A DNA stretch of 30,660 bases, taken from a virus. Position 1 is the stretch's first letter, and the number at the start of each line of letters is the position of its first letter. The notes under the pieces are model-generated. The model was not told where the DNA came from. It saw only the letters and a list, made by a program, of their open reading frames with translations, and made no database searches. The stretch lies in IMG/VR virus record IMGVR_UViG_3300020027_000273, positions 1 to 30,660 of that record. The stretch is one strand, 5' to 3'. A program made the position numbers and the translations under genes. Of the stretch, positions 7,950 to 15,892 are shown piece after piece.

Positions 7950-8266
7950 TATCCTTCTTCGTTTCTGCTGGTCTTCAATGTTATGTTGAATTGATCATTG
8001 TCAGTTTGCTGCTTTACGGCGACGCTAACCACATTGATGTTATCCTTTTGAAATTCCTTTCTTATAAGCCTTTCAAGTTCGGGTTTGCTTACTGGTGAAT
8101 TCTGAAAGTTTGTAATACCTACGCCTAAGTCTGGGAATTCTAAAAAATTACCTTTGTTCGCGTATAGTATCTCAGTCTCATCCTGCAAATCCGTATCGTC
8201 AACAAAGAAGTCACCCTGTCGTGTGACGAATTGATGGGTTACAATATTTAGTTTTATTCCTTTCAT
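7949..8266 (-). CDS. gp25-like (gpW) baseplate wedge protein
   Basis: A 105-residue protein in the position between spike and LysM protein that P2 W or T4 gp25 homologues take. Its N-terminal half contains FLEFPDLGVGITNFQNSPVS, resembling the gp25-family pattern of a glycine-rich strand followed by a helix. The second half (ELERLIRKEFQKDNINVVSV AVKQQ) gives the helix and final strands seen in that family. Length fits (100-130). It starts 2 bp after the upstream stop. The assignment is moderate, based on order and a short pattern. Confidence 0.55.
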   Translation of the reverse strand: MKGIKLNIVTHQFVTRQGDFFVDDTDLQDETEILYANKGNFLEFPDLGVGITNFQNSPVSKPELERLIRKEFQKDNINVVSVAVKQQTDNDQFNITLKTSRNEEG

Positions 8267-8268
8267 GC

Positions 8269-8511
8269 TTAACTAATAGCATTGTCGACAACAGCCGGAA
8301 CGCTTTGCGTCTGTGTGGCTGCTGATCCTGTGGTAATTATTGCTCCGCTCGGTATTGTAACTGTTGCTGATTGAATGGTTTCAATTATCCATTCAGCCAT
8401 TGCCTGAGCGTATTGTTCCTTTACATTTCCATCCGGTGAGGAATGGTCAAAGACCAACGCTTCTAACTTTTCCTTGAATGAGTTCTTAATTGATGTTTCG
8501 TCTAGTGCCAT
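8269..8511 (-). CDS. Small conserved-looking baseplate-region protein
   Basis: An 80-residue protein between the spike and gp25-like genes, coupled to both (gaps of 2 bp). The N-terminal half is helical (IKNSFKEKLEALVFDHSS.. QAMAEWIIETIQSATV) and the C-terminal half is Ser/Thr/Ala/Val-rich. No family recognised. Because it lies inside an uninterrupted baseplate operon it is probably a structural or assembly protein. Confidence 0.65.
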   Translation of the reverse strand: MALDETSIKNSFKEKLEALVFDHSSPDGNVKEQYAQAMAEWIIETIQSATVTIPSGAIITTGSAATQTQSVPAVVDNAIS

Positions 8512-8513
8512 AT

Positions 8514-8993
8514 TTATTGAAGGGTGCCAAGTATTTTGTCCAAGGCGTTATTAAGGTCTGTTATGTTTATAGGAGTTGAAGATTGACCGTGCACCGTCAT
8601 CACGGTTAGATTTGCCAAGGCAGTCTTTAGGTCTTCCATGCCGTCTTTCAGGTCATTCGCACCCACGGTTAATTTTAGACCGGTCCCATCCAGTTTAAAA
8701 TCTGTATTATCAAATAACATGGAGATAGAATCAATCTCGCTGAACATAAGAACATGGGGTTGTTCGTTGGCTGTCTGACCAACGATAACAAAACTTCCTA
8801 TGGTAGGGATTGGAATTATGCCAGACGTAGGACTCTCCACAGCCGACAACCTGACTTCTAAAATCTCTGGCTGATCGTCCAAGGGCTGAACCGTACATGT
8901 CTTGGATGACATATCAACATCGGTTACACTGCCAAGTATTGACTCAAATATGTCTTGTTTGGCAAGTTTTTGAATTGCATTCCTGATTTCCAT
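8514..8993 (-). CDS. Baseplate spike protein, gpV / gp45-like
   Basis: A 159-residue protein. Residues about 17-85 form an OB-fold-like beta segment (SILGSVTDVDMSSKTCTVQP ..VRLSAVESPTSGIIPIPTIGSFVIVGQ), typical of gpV/Gp5-type spikes, which includes the PTIGSFVIVG strand. A C-terminal region with DNTDFKLDGTGLKLTVGAND fits a short beta-helix or trimerisation part. It follows the hub gene, the usual order. The start has GTATTTAT 5 nt upstream. Function: central membrane-piercing spike of the contractile tail. Confidence 0.7.
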   Translation of the reverse strand: MEIRNAIQKLAKQDIFESILGSVTDVDMSSKTCTVQPLDDQPEILEVRLSAVESPTSGIIPIPTIGSFVIVGQTANEQPHVLMFSEIDSISMLFDNTDFKLDGTGLKLTVGANDLKDGMEDLKTALANLTVMTVHGQSSTPINITDLNNALDKILGTLQ

Positions 8994-8998
8994 CGAAG

Positions 8999-9006
8999 AT
9001 AAATAC
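8999..9006 (-). promoter_or_regulatory. Candidate late element GTATTTAT before the spike gene
   Basis: Five nucleotides upstream of the ATG at 8993. If it were a -10 element the transcript would begin at or next to the start codon. Confidence 0.45.
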
Positions 9007-9010
9007 TTTC

Positions 9011-9967
9011 CTAGACCCGTTCCGCTAACTCGATAGCCTGTCTAAATCCCGAAGTTCCAAAGGTGGTTTGTACTGCCTTGACTATATATCGGCCTGAACG
9101 TTCTTTGAAGAAATTGTCCGTTAGATTTACGATGTCGCCATGCTGGACATTGGGTTGTCCAAAAGTCGTGAATGATCCTGCATAGCCATCAAATTTGAAA
9201 TCAGTCAGGGCTTTGTTTGCCCTCTCTTCAAGTGTGGCTTTGTCAACATTGTAGAAGTGTATGGTTCGCTCAGTGCCTTCAAGATCGCCTTTGACTACTT
9301 CAATTTTGCTATTGTCTGGGAGAATAGAAGTCGCCTTAACCGAGAACTTGACATCCTCTGACTTCACGAACTCCAACGAGTTGTCAATGACATGCTTTTG
9401 GAAATGGAAATTGTGTTCTTTTTGTAATTCTGGAAAATAATTCAAACCCATGTAAAGAGTGCTATCCCTGAACCAACCATTTATTGAAAACTTATCTGAA
9501 AGATATTTAAGAATCTGTGAGGCAGTCACCTTGGTAAATCTTGCCTTTCCGAGCGTGATCTCACCGGGTAATTTGTATTGGATACCTGAAGGAAGAATAT
9601 CTTTCAACAGTTGATCCAATGAAAGTTTAGGATACGAAAGATTGAATGGTTTCGTCTCCTTCAGTAGGTATGCTGAGTCTTCACAAAAAATCTTTGTTGG
9701 AATTCCTGACTCTATACGCGTCACAAAGCCAGTGAACACAATTTGTTTGTTGTCATATCCGTAACCAAGTTTGACAACTACTTTGTCTCCCTTATTGAAC
9801 AAAGCATCCTTATCAACAAACACACTCTTTCCTTTGAACGATAATTTTCGTGGAATCGTAATCGTGCAAGTGTCCGTCAACGTTTCGTATGAAGAATTAA
9901 TTTCGACTTGTCCAATCTGCTTGAAAATGTAACTACCAATATGAACTTCAGAACTTAGAACTAACAT
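9011..9967 (-). CDS. Baseplate hub protein, late control D / gp27-like
   Basis: A 318-residue protein with the features of hub proteins of the late control D family. It has an N-terminal tail-tube-like fold (SEVHIGSYIFKQIGQVEINS, then TDTCTITIPRK), a GDKVVVKLGYGYD..IVFTGFVTRIE segment, and a C-terminal QPNVQHGDIVNLTDNFFKER..RYIVKAVQTTFG stretch close to the conserved end of D and T4 gp27 proteins. The hub connects the tail tube to the spike. It follows a tape-measure/initiator pair and precedes the spike. A weak AT-rich variant (AATATTTC) lies before the start. Confidence 0.8.
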   Translation of the reverse strand: MLVLSSEVHIGSYIFKQIGQVEINSSYETLTDTCTITIPRKLSFKGKSVFVDKDALFNKGDKVVVKLGYGYDNKQIVFTGFVTRIESGIPTKIFCEDSAYLLKETKPFNLSYPKLSLDQLLKDILPSGIQYKLPGEITLGKARFTKVTASQILKYLSDKFSINGWFRDSTLYMGLNYFPELQKEHNFHFQKHVIDNSLEFVKSEDVKFSVKATSILPDNSKIEVVKGDLEGTERTIHFYNVDKATLEERANKALTDFKFDGYAGSFTTFGQPNVQHGDIVNLTDNFFKERSGRYIVKAVQTTFGTSGFRQAIELAERV

Positions 9968-9979
9968 TGCATGAAATAT

Positions 9980-10552
9980 TTAACCGATGTTATTTTCTTC
10001 TGAAATCTCAAGATCGTATGGCTGATCGCTTACGCATGACAACGAGAATTGGACAAGCCCACGTTTTCCTTGAACCTCTGAGATTGAATAAGAGTTAACC
10101 ACAATATTGTATATACCGAAGTCATTTAAGAACGATGACACCTCAAGTGAGGTCTTTGCATTGGTGAGTCTTATCAAAACGTTCTTTTCTTCAACAGGCG
10201 CGACATTGATGAGATTCGAAATCAAAAGGCCGGAAATCTGAACTCGGTAGTCTCTATTGGAAATCAACTCTTTAATTGTGCCATCTCTTCCCTGCACTTC
10301 AGTTTCGACAATGTTCTTATCTCCTGAGACTTCAAATAGAGCACTATCAACACGCAAGCCAGAATATTTTATTATCTGTCCTGTTACTGGGTCTTGATAT
10401 TGTCCGTTCTTCAATTGTAAGTTTGAATAGATTGGAGTGCCTAAGTATGATGTGGCAATTGCTTGATCCGGCTCATAGGTAGACGGCTGTATCTTGTTTA
10501 CTCTTGTGTAGACAACATCGATTACGTTATCTTTAATAATGTTTAAAGCCAT
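9980..10552 (-). CDS. Tail/baseplate initiator-position protein (DUF6046-like)
   Basis: A 190-residue protein whose ATG overlaps the tape-measure stop by one base (TAATG). It lies between tape measure and hub, where LysM-type or DNA-circulation-type proteins sit in other contractile tails. The sequence contains VQISGLLISNLINVAPVEEK followed by FGIYNIVVNSYSI and a C-terminal LVQFSLSCVSDQPYDL. From memory this resembles DUF6046, a Bacteroidota phage family; I cannot confirm it. A structural role joining tube and hub is inferred from order. Confidence 0.6.
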   Translation of the reverse strand: MALNIIKDNVIDVVYTRVNKIQPSTYEPDQAIATSYLGTPIYSNLQLKNGQYQDPVTGQIIKYSGLRVDSALFEVSGDKNIVETEVQGRDGTIKELISNRDYRVQISGLLISNLINVAPVEEKNVLIRLTNAKTSLEVSSFLNDFGIYNIVVNSYSISEVQGKRGLVQFSLSCVSDQPYDLEISEENNIG

Positions 10553-12480
10553 TAGTTATAACTTTGTTCGAAATCTCTAACTGCATCGGTCAGGGCTTCT
10601 GCCACTGCTTGCTTCAAATCTTGTTGAAGATTGGCACCAGATATTGAAAGAGAATTAATAAGATTATTTATGTTAACCACAACAGATTTGCCTTCGCCTT
10701 TTCCACCAACGACATCAATTGCACCACCTTCGGTTTTTGTCTTACCCGCTGTTACAGCATTGGGAGCCATCAAAGGAGAACCTTTGCCTAGCATTGGTGA
10801 TAGTCCGGCATCTGGTTGTAATGATACTAATTGACCGGCTGTACCTTTCGCCTGTCTTGCTGCAAGGGAATCGCCAAATGTTTTTCCGGCATCCCCAAGC
10901 AAAGAAGAGATTCCATTTTTTATTCCTGAATATCCAGACTTTACTTTATCCCAATTCAGGGTAAATATTCCTTCAAGTAATGTTCCAACCGGAGTAAACA
11001 CCTTCATGATGTTGCCAGCCATGTTTTGCAGTGTATCCCAGAATGATTGCACGTACTGAATGCCAGTCTTGATACCATTCAATAGCCACAACCAAACATT
11101 AAGAAATGCCTTGATCCCTAGAGTTAAATTGTTGATGTTCCAAGCGAGAAACTTGAAGAAACCGCCAAGTAAATCAAAGTCGGAATTTGCAAGACCGACA
11201 GTTACCAGCAATTCTTTGATAGCATTCCAAACATCTCCGAGCAAATGCCATACTTCACCGATTGGTTTTGTTAAATCTGTCCACGCATCACTTAATCTAT
11301 TCAAGAATGTCGTTCCCATTTGAACGAAACCTCTAAATAGTCCTTCGCCTTGACCGAACATCTTCAATTGCAATGACTCCCATGCGCCGCCGAACTGTTC
11401 AACATCACCCGATAAGTTATCCAATTGGGTCTTGGCAATTCTTGCCGCTGTGCCTTGAGAATTCTTAATCTCACCTGTTAATGTTCGCAGACCTTCCGCG
11501 CCTGTCTTCATAAGAATATTCCATTCTCCGAAGGCATCAGCACCCATCAACGTGCTAATTGCACTGGCTTTCTGTTCGTCAGTGAATCCCTTCATTCTGT
11601 CCTCAAGCAAGGCAACAGAGTTGTTTATCCCAATGAACTTGCCCTCTGAATCGAAGAACTGAACATTCAGTTGCTTCATGACCATCGCCATCTTATCTGT
11701 AGGAGCGGACAATCTTTGAATCGAAGTCGACAACGCTCTTGTTGCTAGAGAACCTTTTAATCCGTTGTCAGCAAGAACACCGATAGAGGCAAGTGTTTCA
11801 TTTAATGGCACTCGCATGCTGGCCGCTGCTGGCCCGATATACTTCAATGCCTCGCCAATATCATTTAGCCCCGTGGAAGATTTTACCGAAGTGAAGGCCA
11901 ATTGATCAACGATACTGCTCATGTCGCCTGCCTTCAAGCCAAACTGTTGCATTGTTGATAAACCGATCTCAACGCTTTCTGCAAGTCCCAATTGAGATGA
12001 TGCAGCCAAGTCAAGATAACCGGGCATCGCTTGAATGATCTGATTGACACCTTGGCCCGCTTGGCCAGCAACGACCATCGCGTCCGCAACTTCACTACTG
12101 GAAAAAGAGGTGCTTGCCCCAAGACTAATAGCAGCGTCATTAAGTCTTTTGAATTCTTCAGTGTTTGCGTTGGTCAGTGCCTTTACATTGGACATAACCT
12201 TTGTAAAGCCTGCCCCTGTCGAGATCACCGACTTTAGACCAGCACCAAGTAAACCAATGCCAGCGGTGACACCACCTAACGGCAATAGCATGGAAGTCAA
12301 TCCACCTCCTACGCCACTTAATGATCCTAATAGACCACCAGAGGTCTTGCCAAGACTGGCCTTCGCTCCTTCAAGTTTTCCTAATCCACCAAGTGCTTTT
12401 TGGATTGTCGCGTTAAGCGAATTGGTAAGGTTATCTTTAAACCAGAGTTCAAATGCTACACTATTATTATCTAATGCCAA
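10552..12480 (-). CDS. Tail tape measure protein, TP901 family
   Basis: A 642-residue protein. The conserved TP901 core is visible at about residues 95-265: GASTSFSSSEVADAMVVAGQ, LDLAASSQLGLAESVEIGLS, QFGLKAGDMSSIVDQLAFTS, and IGVLADNGLKGSLATRALST. A glycine-rich hydrophobic stretch (about 55-90) and another near the middle (FLAWNINNLTLGIKAFLNVW) are the usual membrane-active segments. The start is TTG at 12480: an in-frame stop lies just upstream and the next Met is about residue 64. The length predicts a tail of about 95 nm (1.5 Å per residue), a general estimate. It follows the two chaperone reading frames. Confidence 0.85.
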   Translation of the reverse strand: MALDNNSVAFELWFKDNLTNSLNATIQKALGGLGKLEGAKASLGKTSGGLLGSLSGVGGGLTSMLLPLGGVTAGIGLLGAGLKSVISTGAGFTKVMSNVKALTNANTEEFKRLNDAAISLGASTSFSSSEVADAMVVAGQAGQGVNQIIQAMPGYLDLAASSQLGLAESVEIGLSTMQQFGLKAGDMSSIVDQLAFTSVKSSTGLNDIGEALKYIGPAAASMRVPLNETLASIGVLADNGLKGSLATRALSTSIQRLSAPTDKMAMVMKQLNVQFFDSEGKFIGINNSVALLEDRMKGFTDEQKASAISTLMGADAFGEWNILMKTGAEGLRTLTGEIKNSQGTAARIAKTQLDNLSGDVEQFGGAWESLQLKMFGQGEGLFRGFVQMGTTFLNRLSDAWTDLTKPIGEVWHLLGDVWNAIKELLVTVGLANSDFDLLGGFFKFLAWNINNLTLGIKAFLNVWLWLLNGIKTGIQYVQSFWDTLQNMAGNIMKVFTPVGTLLEGIFTLNWDKVKSGYSGIKNGISSLLGDAGKTFGDSLAARQAKGTAGQLVSLQPDAGLSPMLGKGSPLMAPNAVTAGKTKTEGGAIDVVGGKGEGKSVVVNINNLINSLSISGANLQQDLKQAVAEALTDAVRDFEQSYN

Positions 12481-12506
12481 CGTTCATTACTGCTATCAAC
12501 TTCATG

Positions 12507-13045
12507 TTATTTTTTATCGGGACTCTCGAAGATTCGACACCAGACAAATTCAGACCACAGTTTTGCAAATTCATTCTTGGATAAAGTCGAAGGATCAATT
12601 TTATAATGGTATCTGAGGAGTGCCATTTGCTTTCTTAGAGAGTCAATATTTTTGCTTGGCACAAGCGACCAAAACCTTAAATGTTGGTTGAGGTCGCTGA
12701 TATGTTTGGGATGATCTTCTGTATCTCCCTGTTAATGGCAATGGAGAATCCTATTTTGCCTGCTAGTTCAAGTAATTCATCATCGCCACCAACGAAGCAG
12801 GTTCTGAACATACCCACGCTAGAACTTACCGGAGCCGATTGAAGTGTGCTTAATGTTGCATCGAGTTCAGCCAAATTCGGTTCTCTTAGATATGCGACCA
12901 AAATTTCCTTTTTAACGGTAAACACAATCTTGGTTATGTCGCCAAATTGTTTCTTGAGTTTTTCCTCAAGCAATTTGTAATCCTTCTTGCCAGTAGTAGG
13001 TTGTAGTTTTTCTTGTGATTCTTCCTGCTGTTGTTCCTTCTTCAT
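12507..13045 (-). CDS. Tail assembly chaperone frameshift product (G-T type)
   Basis: Predicted -1 fusion of the chaperone ORF with an overlapping frame too short to stand out alone. Translation in frame 0 reaches ATC CCA AAC; slippage on CCCAAAC moves to CCC AAA CAT and continues HISDLNQHLRFWSLVPSK and QMALLRYHYKIDPSTLSK up to the stop at 12507-12509. The result is about 179 residues. The extension has clear coding character (FAKLWSEFVW) and ends just before the tape measure, as T domains do in lambda and many tailed phages. The fusion chaperones the tape measure during tail assembly. Known for the class; here inferred from sequence. Confidence 0.75.
12677..13045 (-). CDS. Tail assembly chaperone, frame 0 (G type)
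   Basis: A 122-residue protein, N-terminally Gln/Glu/Lys-rich (MKKEQQQEESQEKLQ). The core TKIVFTVKKEILVAYLREPN..LDATLSTLQ.. resembles the first domain of tail chaperones: a pair of beta strands then helices. It is placed between tail tube and tape measure, which is diagnostic. In other phages most ribosomes make this form and a minority frameshift to the longer form. GTATTTAG lies 17 nt upstream of the start and a terminator separates it from the tail tube gene. Confidence 0.75.
   Translation of the reverse strand: MKKEQQQEESQEKLQPTTGKKDYKLLEEKLKKQFGDITKIVFTVKKEILVAYLREPNLAELDATLSTLQSAPVSSSVGMFRTCFVGGDDELLELAGKIGFSIAINREIQKIIPNISATSTNI
12704..12710 (-). other. Slippery heptamer CCCAAAC for -1 frameshifting
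   Basis: On the coding strand it is C CCA AAC in the chaperone reading frame, matching X XXY YYZ exactly, and lies 24 nt before the frame-0 stop. The -1 frame is open on both sides. Confidence 0.75.
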
Positions 13046-13062
13046 AAGTGTTTTTCTTTCAT

Positions 13063-13070
13063 CTAAATAC
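13063..13070 (-). promoter_or_regulatory. Candidate late element GTATTTAG before the tail chaperone gene
   Basis: Seventeen nucleotides upstream of the start at 13045. It lies just downstream of the terminator at 13101-13130, which suggests that transcription is restarted here. Confidence 0.5.
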
Positions 13071-13100
13071 TAGCCCACATCGCCAAAAAAGAATGGACAT

Positions 13101-13130
13101 AAAAAACCACCGTACCTTTCGACACGGTGG
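13101..13130 (-). terminator. Rho-independent terminator after the tail tube gene
   Basis: Read on the minus strand, CCACCGT and ACGGTGG form a perfect 7-bp stem with a 10-nt loop, followed by six T. It lies 38 bp after the tail tube stop. It should cut abundant tube/sheath transcription before the chaperone and tape measure genes. Confidence 0.85.
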
Positions 13131-13167
13131 CGGGAAGAACTAATTCAGCAGAAATAGTCTTGTTATC

Positions 13168-13630
13168 TTAAATCCAAGGTTGATTGCCTCGTTTAATGCC
13201 TGCAATAATCAATGGGAGTTCGACGCTGATAACCTTGTCGTTCTGTGAGATTGATGTTGGATTGCTTGTGAACTGAACATTTTTTAACACTTCAGTTGTG
13301 ATTTTATCGGCAATATCAGAACGGTAGGACACTACAATTTCAAAATGGAGACATTAAAGTGATGTCACCAAAAGGTGCTGCATCTTGCAATCTCTTTACT
13401 TCATCTTTAAAGAGAGTAATACTTGCCTCATAGGTAACATTACCTGATGAACGCGCCACGGGCTGGTCACCAGCACCGGGTATATTTTCAAATTCACGAG
13501 ATGAAGAATAGTTGATCGCAGTAACTCCAATCATTGGAGTTGTCATGTTGCTAAACTGTGTTCTTATTTGCGCCCAGTTGTATGTCGACCCATTTATCAG
13601 GGTTGGTATTTCGTTAGGTATAACTTTCAT
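13168..13630 (-). CDS. Tail tube protein, split by a +1 frame change at TTT TGA
   Basis: Frame 0 runs from 13630 for 96 codons and stops at TGA (13340-13342) after LMSPF. The +1 frame continues without a break in sense: EIVVSYRSDIADKITTEVLK, then PTSISQNDKVISVELPLIIA and GNQPWI to the stop at 13168. Joined, it is about 153 residues, the normal size for a contractile tail tube protein, and it lies directly after the sheath gene. The switch can occur at CCA TTT TGA by re-pairing of tRNA-Phe on TTTT, with TGA in the A site, like the RF2 site CTT TGA. A single-base insertion in the T4 run is the alternative. GTATTTAG lies 14 nt upstream of the start. Confidence 0.75.
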
Positions 13631-13644
13631 AGTTAATATTTAAT

Positions 13645-13652
13645 CTAAATAC
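13645..13652 (-). promoter_or_regulatory. Candidate late element GTATTTAG before the tail tube gene
   Basis: Fourteen nucleotides upstream of the ATG at 13630. It lies immediately after the stop of the sheath gene. Confidence 0.45.
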
Positions 13653-13654
13653 GA

Positions 13655-14806
13655 TTACGCTAGACTAACTGCGAAACCAAGAGTTATGTTTATGAAACGA
13701 GCCACACCAACTGGTTGAATCTTTACATCAATATGAAGAGTATCATCACTAAGAACGTCTTGATTCGGGTTGATATAAATTCGATAGTTTGAAACTTCTC
13801 CCAATCTTCTCATTCCGTCTAATGCCTGCTCACATTTTGAAGTGAACTTGCCGACAGTTTCGATTCTAAGTTTTCCGTCATCATCGAGATACAACGGACT
13901 ATTGAGTTCTGGAAGCAACGCAGTTCGTAGAAGTTTACGCGCTTTGTTGATTACTCTGTTTCTTTCGAGAGAATAGTAATCACTTGCCTCGCTGTTTGCT
14001 ACAAACGAACTGTTGAAAAAACTGCCGTTCAGGCCATAATCTTTCAACAAGAAGATATACTTTTTGTCGTTCAATTGTGCTTGCTGTGTCTTAGTGACCA
14101 GTTTGTACTGTACACCGTTGGAAAAAGCGAGAGTGTTAAGTTCTGAACCGGGCATATCAAATTGTCCCTTCCATGATATTGACTCATGAACTGAACTAGA
14201 TGCTAATGCCCCAAGAGCAGCACCCAAAATTCCAACAGAGTAACCCTGTGTGTTATAAAGTGCAAAGCCTTTGTTTCCACCATCTTGTCCGATGGTAACT
14301 GCCACTTGTGGACAGTCATTACTAGAAAGGTCAGGCAATGATTGCAATGTCATGCCAGTTGTATTTGCTTGAAGGATAGATACAAGAGGAATGTCAAGTT
14401 CTTCTTTCAACTCAGTCATGATGTCCTGCAATGCAGTTACCATGCTACTGGAAAGATTGCGCTTCGTATAGATTCCAACTTGAGACAAATCTCCGTCACA
14501 ATCAGACACTAAATCCTTTACTTCTTCAAATGTGTGCGTACCACCAGTTGGGTAGTCAGCAAATCTCACTTGGAGTTGTCCAGAATCATTGACTCTGTAG
14601 AACTCCGATAAGTGGTAGTGTGGAACGGGCAAAGAAGTGGATGTAATCCCGTAGCCTTCAACCTCCTGAATACTGAACACTTGAAAAGTGTCACCAGTCA
14701 AGGGGTTTGAAGAAACATAGAATAACAAACCAGATTTGTTATCCTCGCTGGTAAGAATTCTATTACTGCCTTCCTGTTCGACTATTGATATTTTTGATAA
14801 TGCCAT
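13655..14806 (-). CDS. Tail sheath protein (DUF2586-like)
   Basis: A 383-residue protein upstream of the tail tube gene. It resembles, from memory, DUF2586-type sheath proteins of Bacteroidota phages. Visible features are an N-terminal beta domain (ISIVEQEGSNRILTSEDNKS GLLFYV), a central VAVTIGQDGGNKGFALYN region, and a C-terminal domain with RVINKARKLLRTALLPELNS and VKIQPVGVARFINITLGFAV. The last is typical of sheath C-termini, which interlock along the tail. Presence of sheath, J, gp25-like and hub genes makes the tail contractile. Confidence 0.75.
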   Translation of the reverse strand: MALSKISIVEQEGSNRILTSEDNKSGLLFYVSSNPLTGDTFQVFSIQEVEGYGITSTSLPVPHYHLSEFYRVNDSGQLQVRFADYPTGGTHTFEEVKDLVSDCDGDLSQVGIYTKRNLSSSMVTALQDIMTELKEELDIPLVSILQANTTGMTLQSLPDLSSNDCPQVAVTIGQDGGNKGFALYNTQGYSVGILGAALGALASSSVHESISWKGQFDMPGSELNTLAFSNGVQYKLVTKTQQAQLNDKKYIFLLKDYGLNGSFFNSSFVANSEASDYYSLERNRVINKARKLLRTALLPELNSPLYLDDDGKLRIETVGKFTSKCEQALDGMRRLGEVSNYRIYINPNQDVLSDDTLHIDVKIQPVGVARFINITLGFAVSLA

Positions 14807-14819
14807 TATTTAATGATTC

Positions 14820-14917
14820 ATTATTTTATGTTATGTATCGTTCAACCACGTAGTGGGTTTCAAAGCAAGGATTTTAACCCTTGCCCTTAACCCCTTTCAT
14901 TGTGGCTAAACAAGAAA
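14820..14917 (-). terminator. Weak hairpin(s) between capsid and sheath genes
   Basis: The 111-bp gap after the capsid gene holds, on the minus strand, GCAAGG and CCTTGC around an 8-nt loop, followed only by TTTG, and a small CCAC-TAC-GTGG hairpin. It could be a weak terminator or an mRNA-stabilising structure after the strongly expressed capsid gene. Confidence 0.3.
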
Positions 14918-15859
14918 TTACTTGTATCTGATTGCGACTTCTTCAGGCTTCACAAATGCTACACCGGCAGAAAGAACCATCTTAGCAAAGAACTTCTCAG
15001 AGTTATTTTGAAGTTTTTCAACTTTCAAAGTATCGGCATCCTGAACGCTGTTAACTGCCATCCATAGATCAGAAGAAACTGAGTTGTTACCAGCCGCAAA
15101 AATGAATGCATCATCTGAGACGTAGGCTTGTGGAACTACAGTAATACCAGCAAACATTTTTGGTGTTGCCTGTTCGTAAGAGATTGACTTGTTTGTCAAC
15201 GCCTTCAATGCTGCACCGTAAAGTTCAAATGTCTTGTAGGACATGAAGACTTTCATCTCTGGCTTATATGAAGCAATTCTGAAAGCATCGCTAGAACCAC
15301 GAGCAGTTGTTAGAGCAGCGTCAATAGTTGCCAAGATGTTGCCACTAGTAAGTGTAACACCGGATATCTTGACTGTGTCAGGATCGGTCTTCGCCAGTTT
15401 TTCGAAACCGTCAAAGTATTTCACGTCAGTTGAAAGAGCAGTGTCACCCTTCCAAGATATTTTTGACATGTGGCCACCTGTCTCATTAAAGACAAGCCCA
15501 AGCATAGTAGACTGAACGTCAGTCGGGAGTGAATGAAATAAGAATTCGCCTCCTGCGGGGGTATAAGGTGCCCAATATTGTTTGAGGTCAATTGGAAGAA
15601 ACTCTTGATAGAGCATCCATTTGCCAAGTGTTATTTTTCTGTCTTTGAACTGCTGTCCACCAAGCGGTGAAGAAGGAGTTGCGGCGTAATCCTGAATACT
15701 TGAGACAGTGTTATACGCAGTTGGAATGTTATATTTTCCTGAGATCGCTCCACCCTCAACGTGAATGTGAGGAAGAGTATCGTTTTCTTTTAAAAATCTG
15801 GCAATTAATCCTGAATAAAAATTCTCTTGTAACGTGTTGCCGGTAACTATTAATGACAT
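14918..15859 (-). CDS. Major capsid protein (HK97-fold type)
   Basis: A 313-residue protein directly after the protease/scaffold gene. Consistent features are an N-terminal arm, an E-loop-like segment (NTVSSIQDYAATPSSPLGGQ), a spine-helix region (TSGNILATIDAALTTARGSS) and the P-domain pattern MKVFMSYKTFELYGAALKAL, with a C-terminal FAAGNNSVSSDLWMAVNS strand. No sequence-specific signature is strong, so the call rests on size, position and overall pattern. An AT-rich AAATAAATAA lies about 30 nt upstream, not the GTATTTA element. Confidence 0.8.
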   Translation of the reverse strand: MSLIVTGNTLQENFYSGLIARFLKENDTLPHIHVEGGAISGKYNIPTAYNTVSSIQDYAATPSSPLGGQQFKDRKITLGKWMLYQEFLPIDLKQYWAPYTPAGGEFLFHSLPTDVQSTMLGLVFNETGGHMSKISWKGDTALSTDVKYFDGFEKLAKTDPDTVKISGVTLTSGNILATIDAALTTARGSSDAFRIASYKPEMKVFMSYKTFELYGAALKALTNKSISYEQATPKMFAGITVVPQAYVSDDAFIFAAGNNSVSSDLWMAVNSVQDADTLKVEKLQNNSEKFFAKMVLSAGVAFVKPEEVAIRYK

Positions 15860-15892
15860 CTTAAATCATGTACTTTAATTCTTTTGGGTTAT

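Noticed and set aside
12044-12616. A 190-codon plus-strand ORF opposite the tape measure gene
   Set aside because: It lies antisense to a well-supported TP901 tape measure and chaperone extension, and its proline- and leucine-rich composition is what a shadow frame gives.
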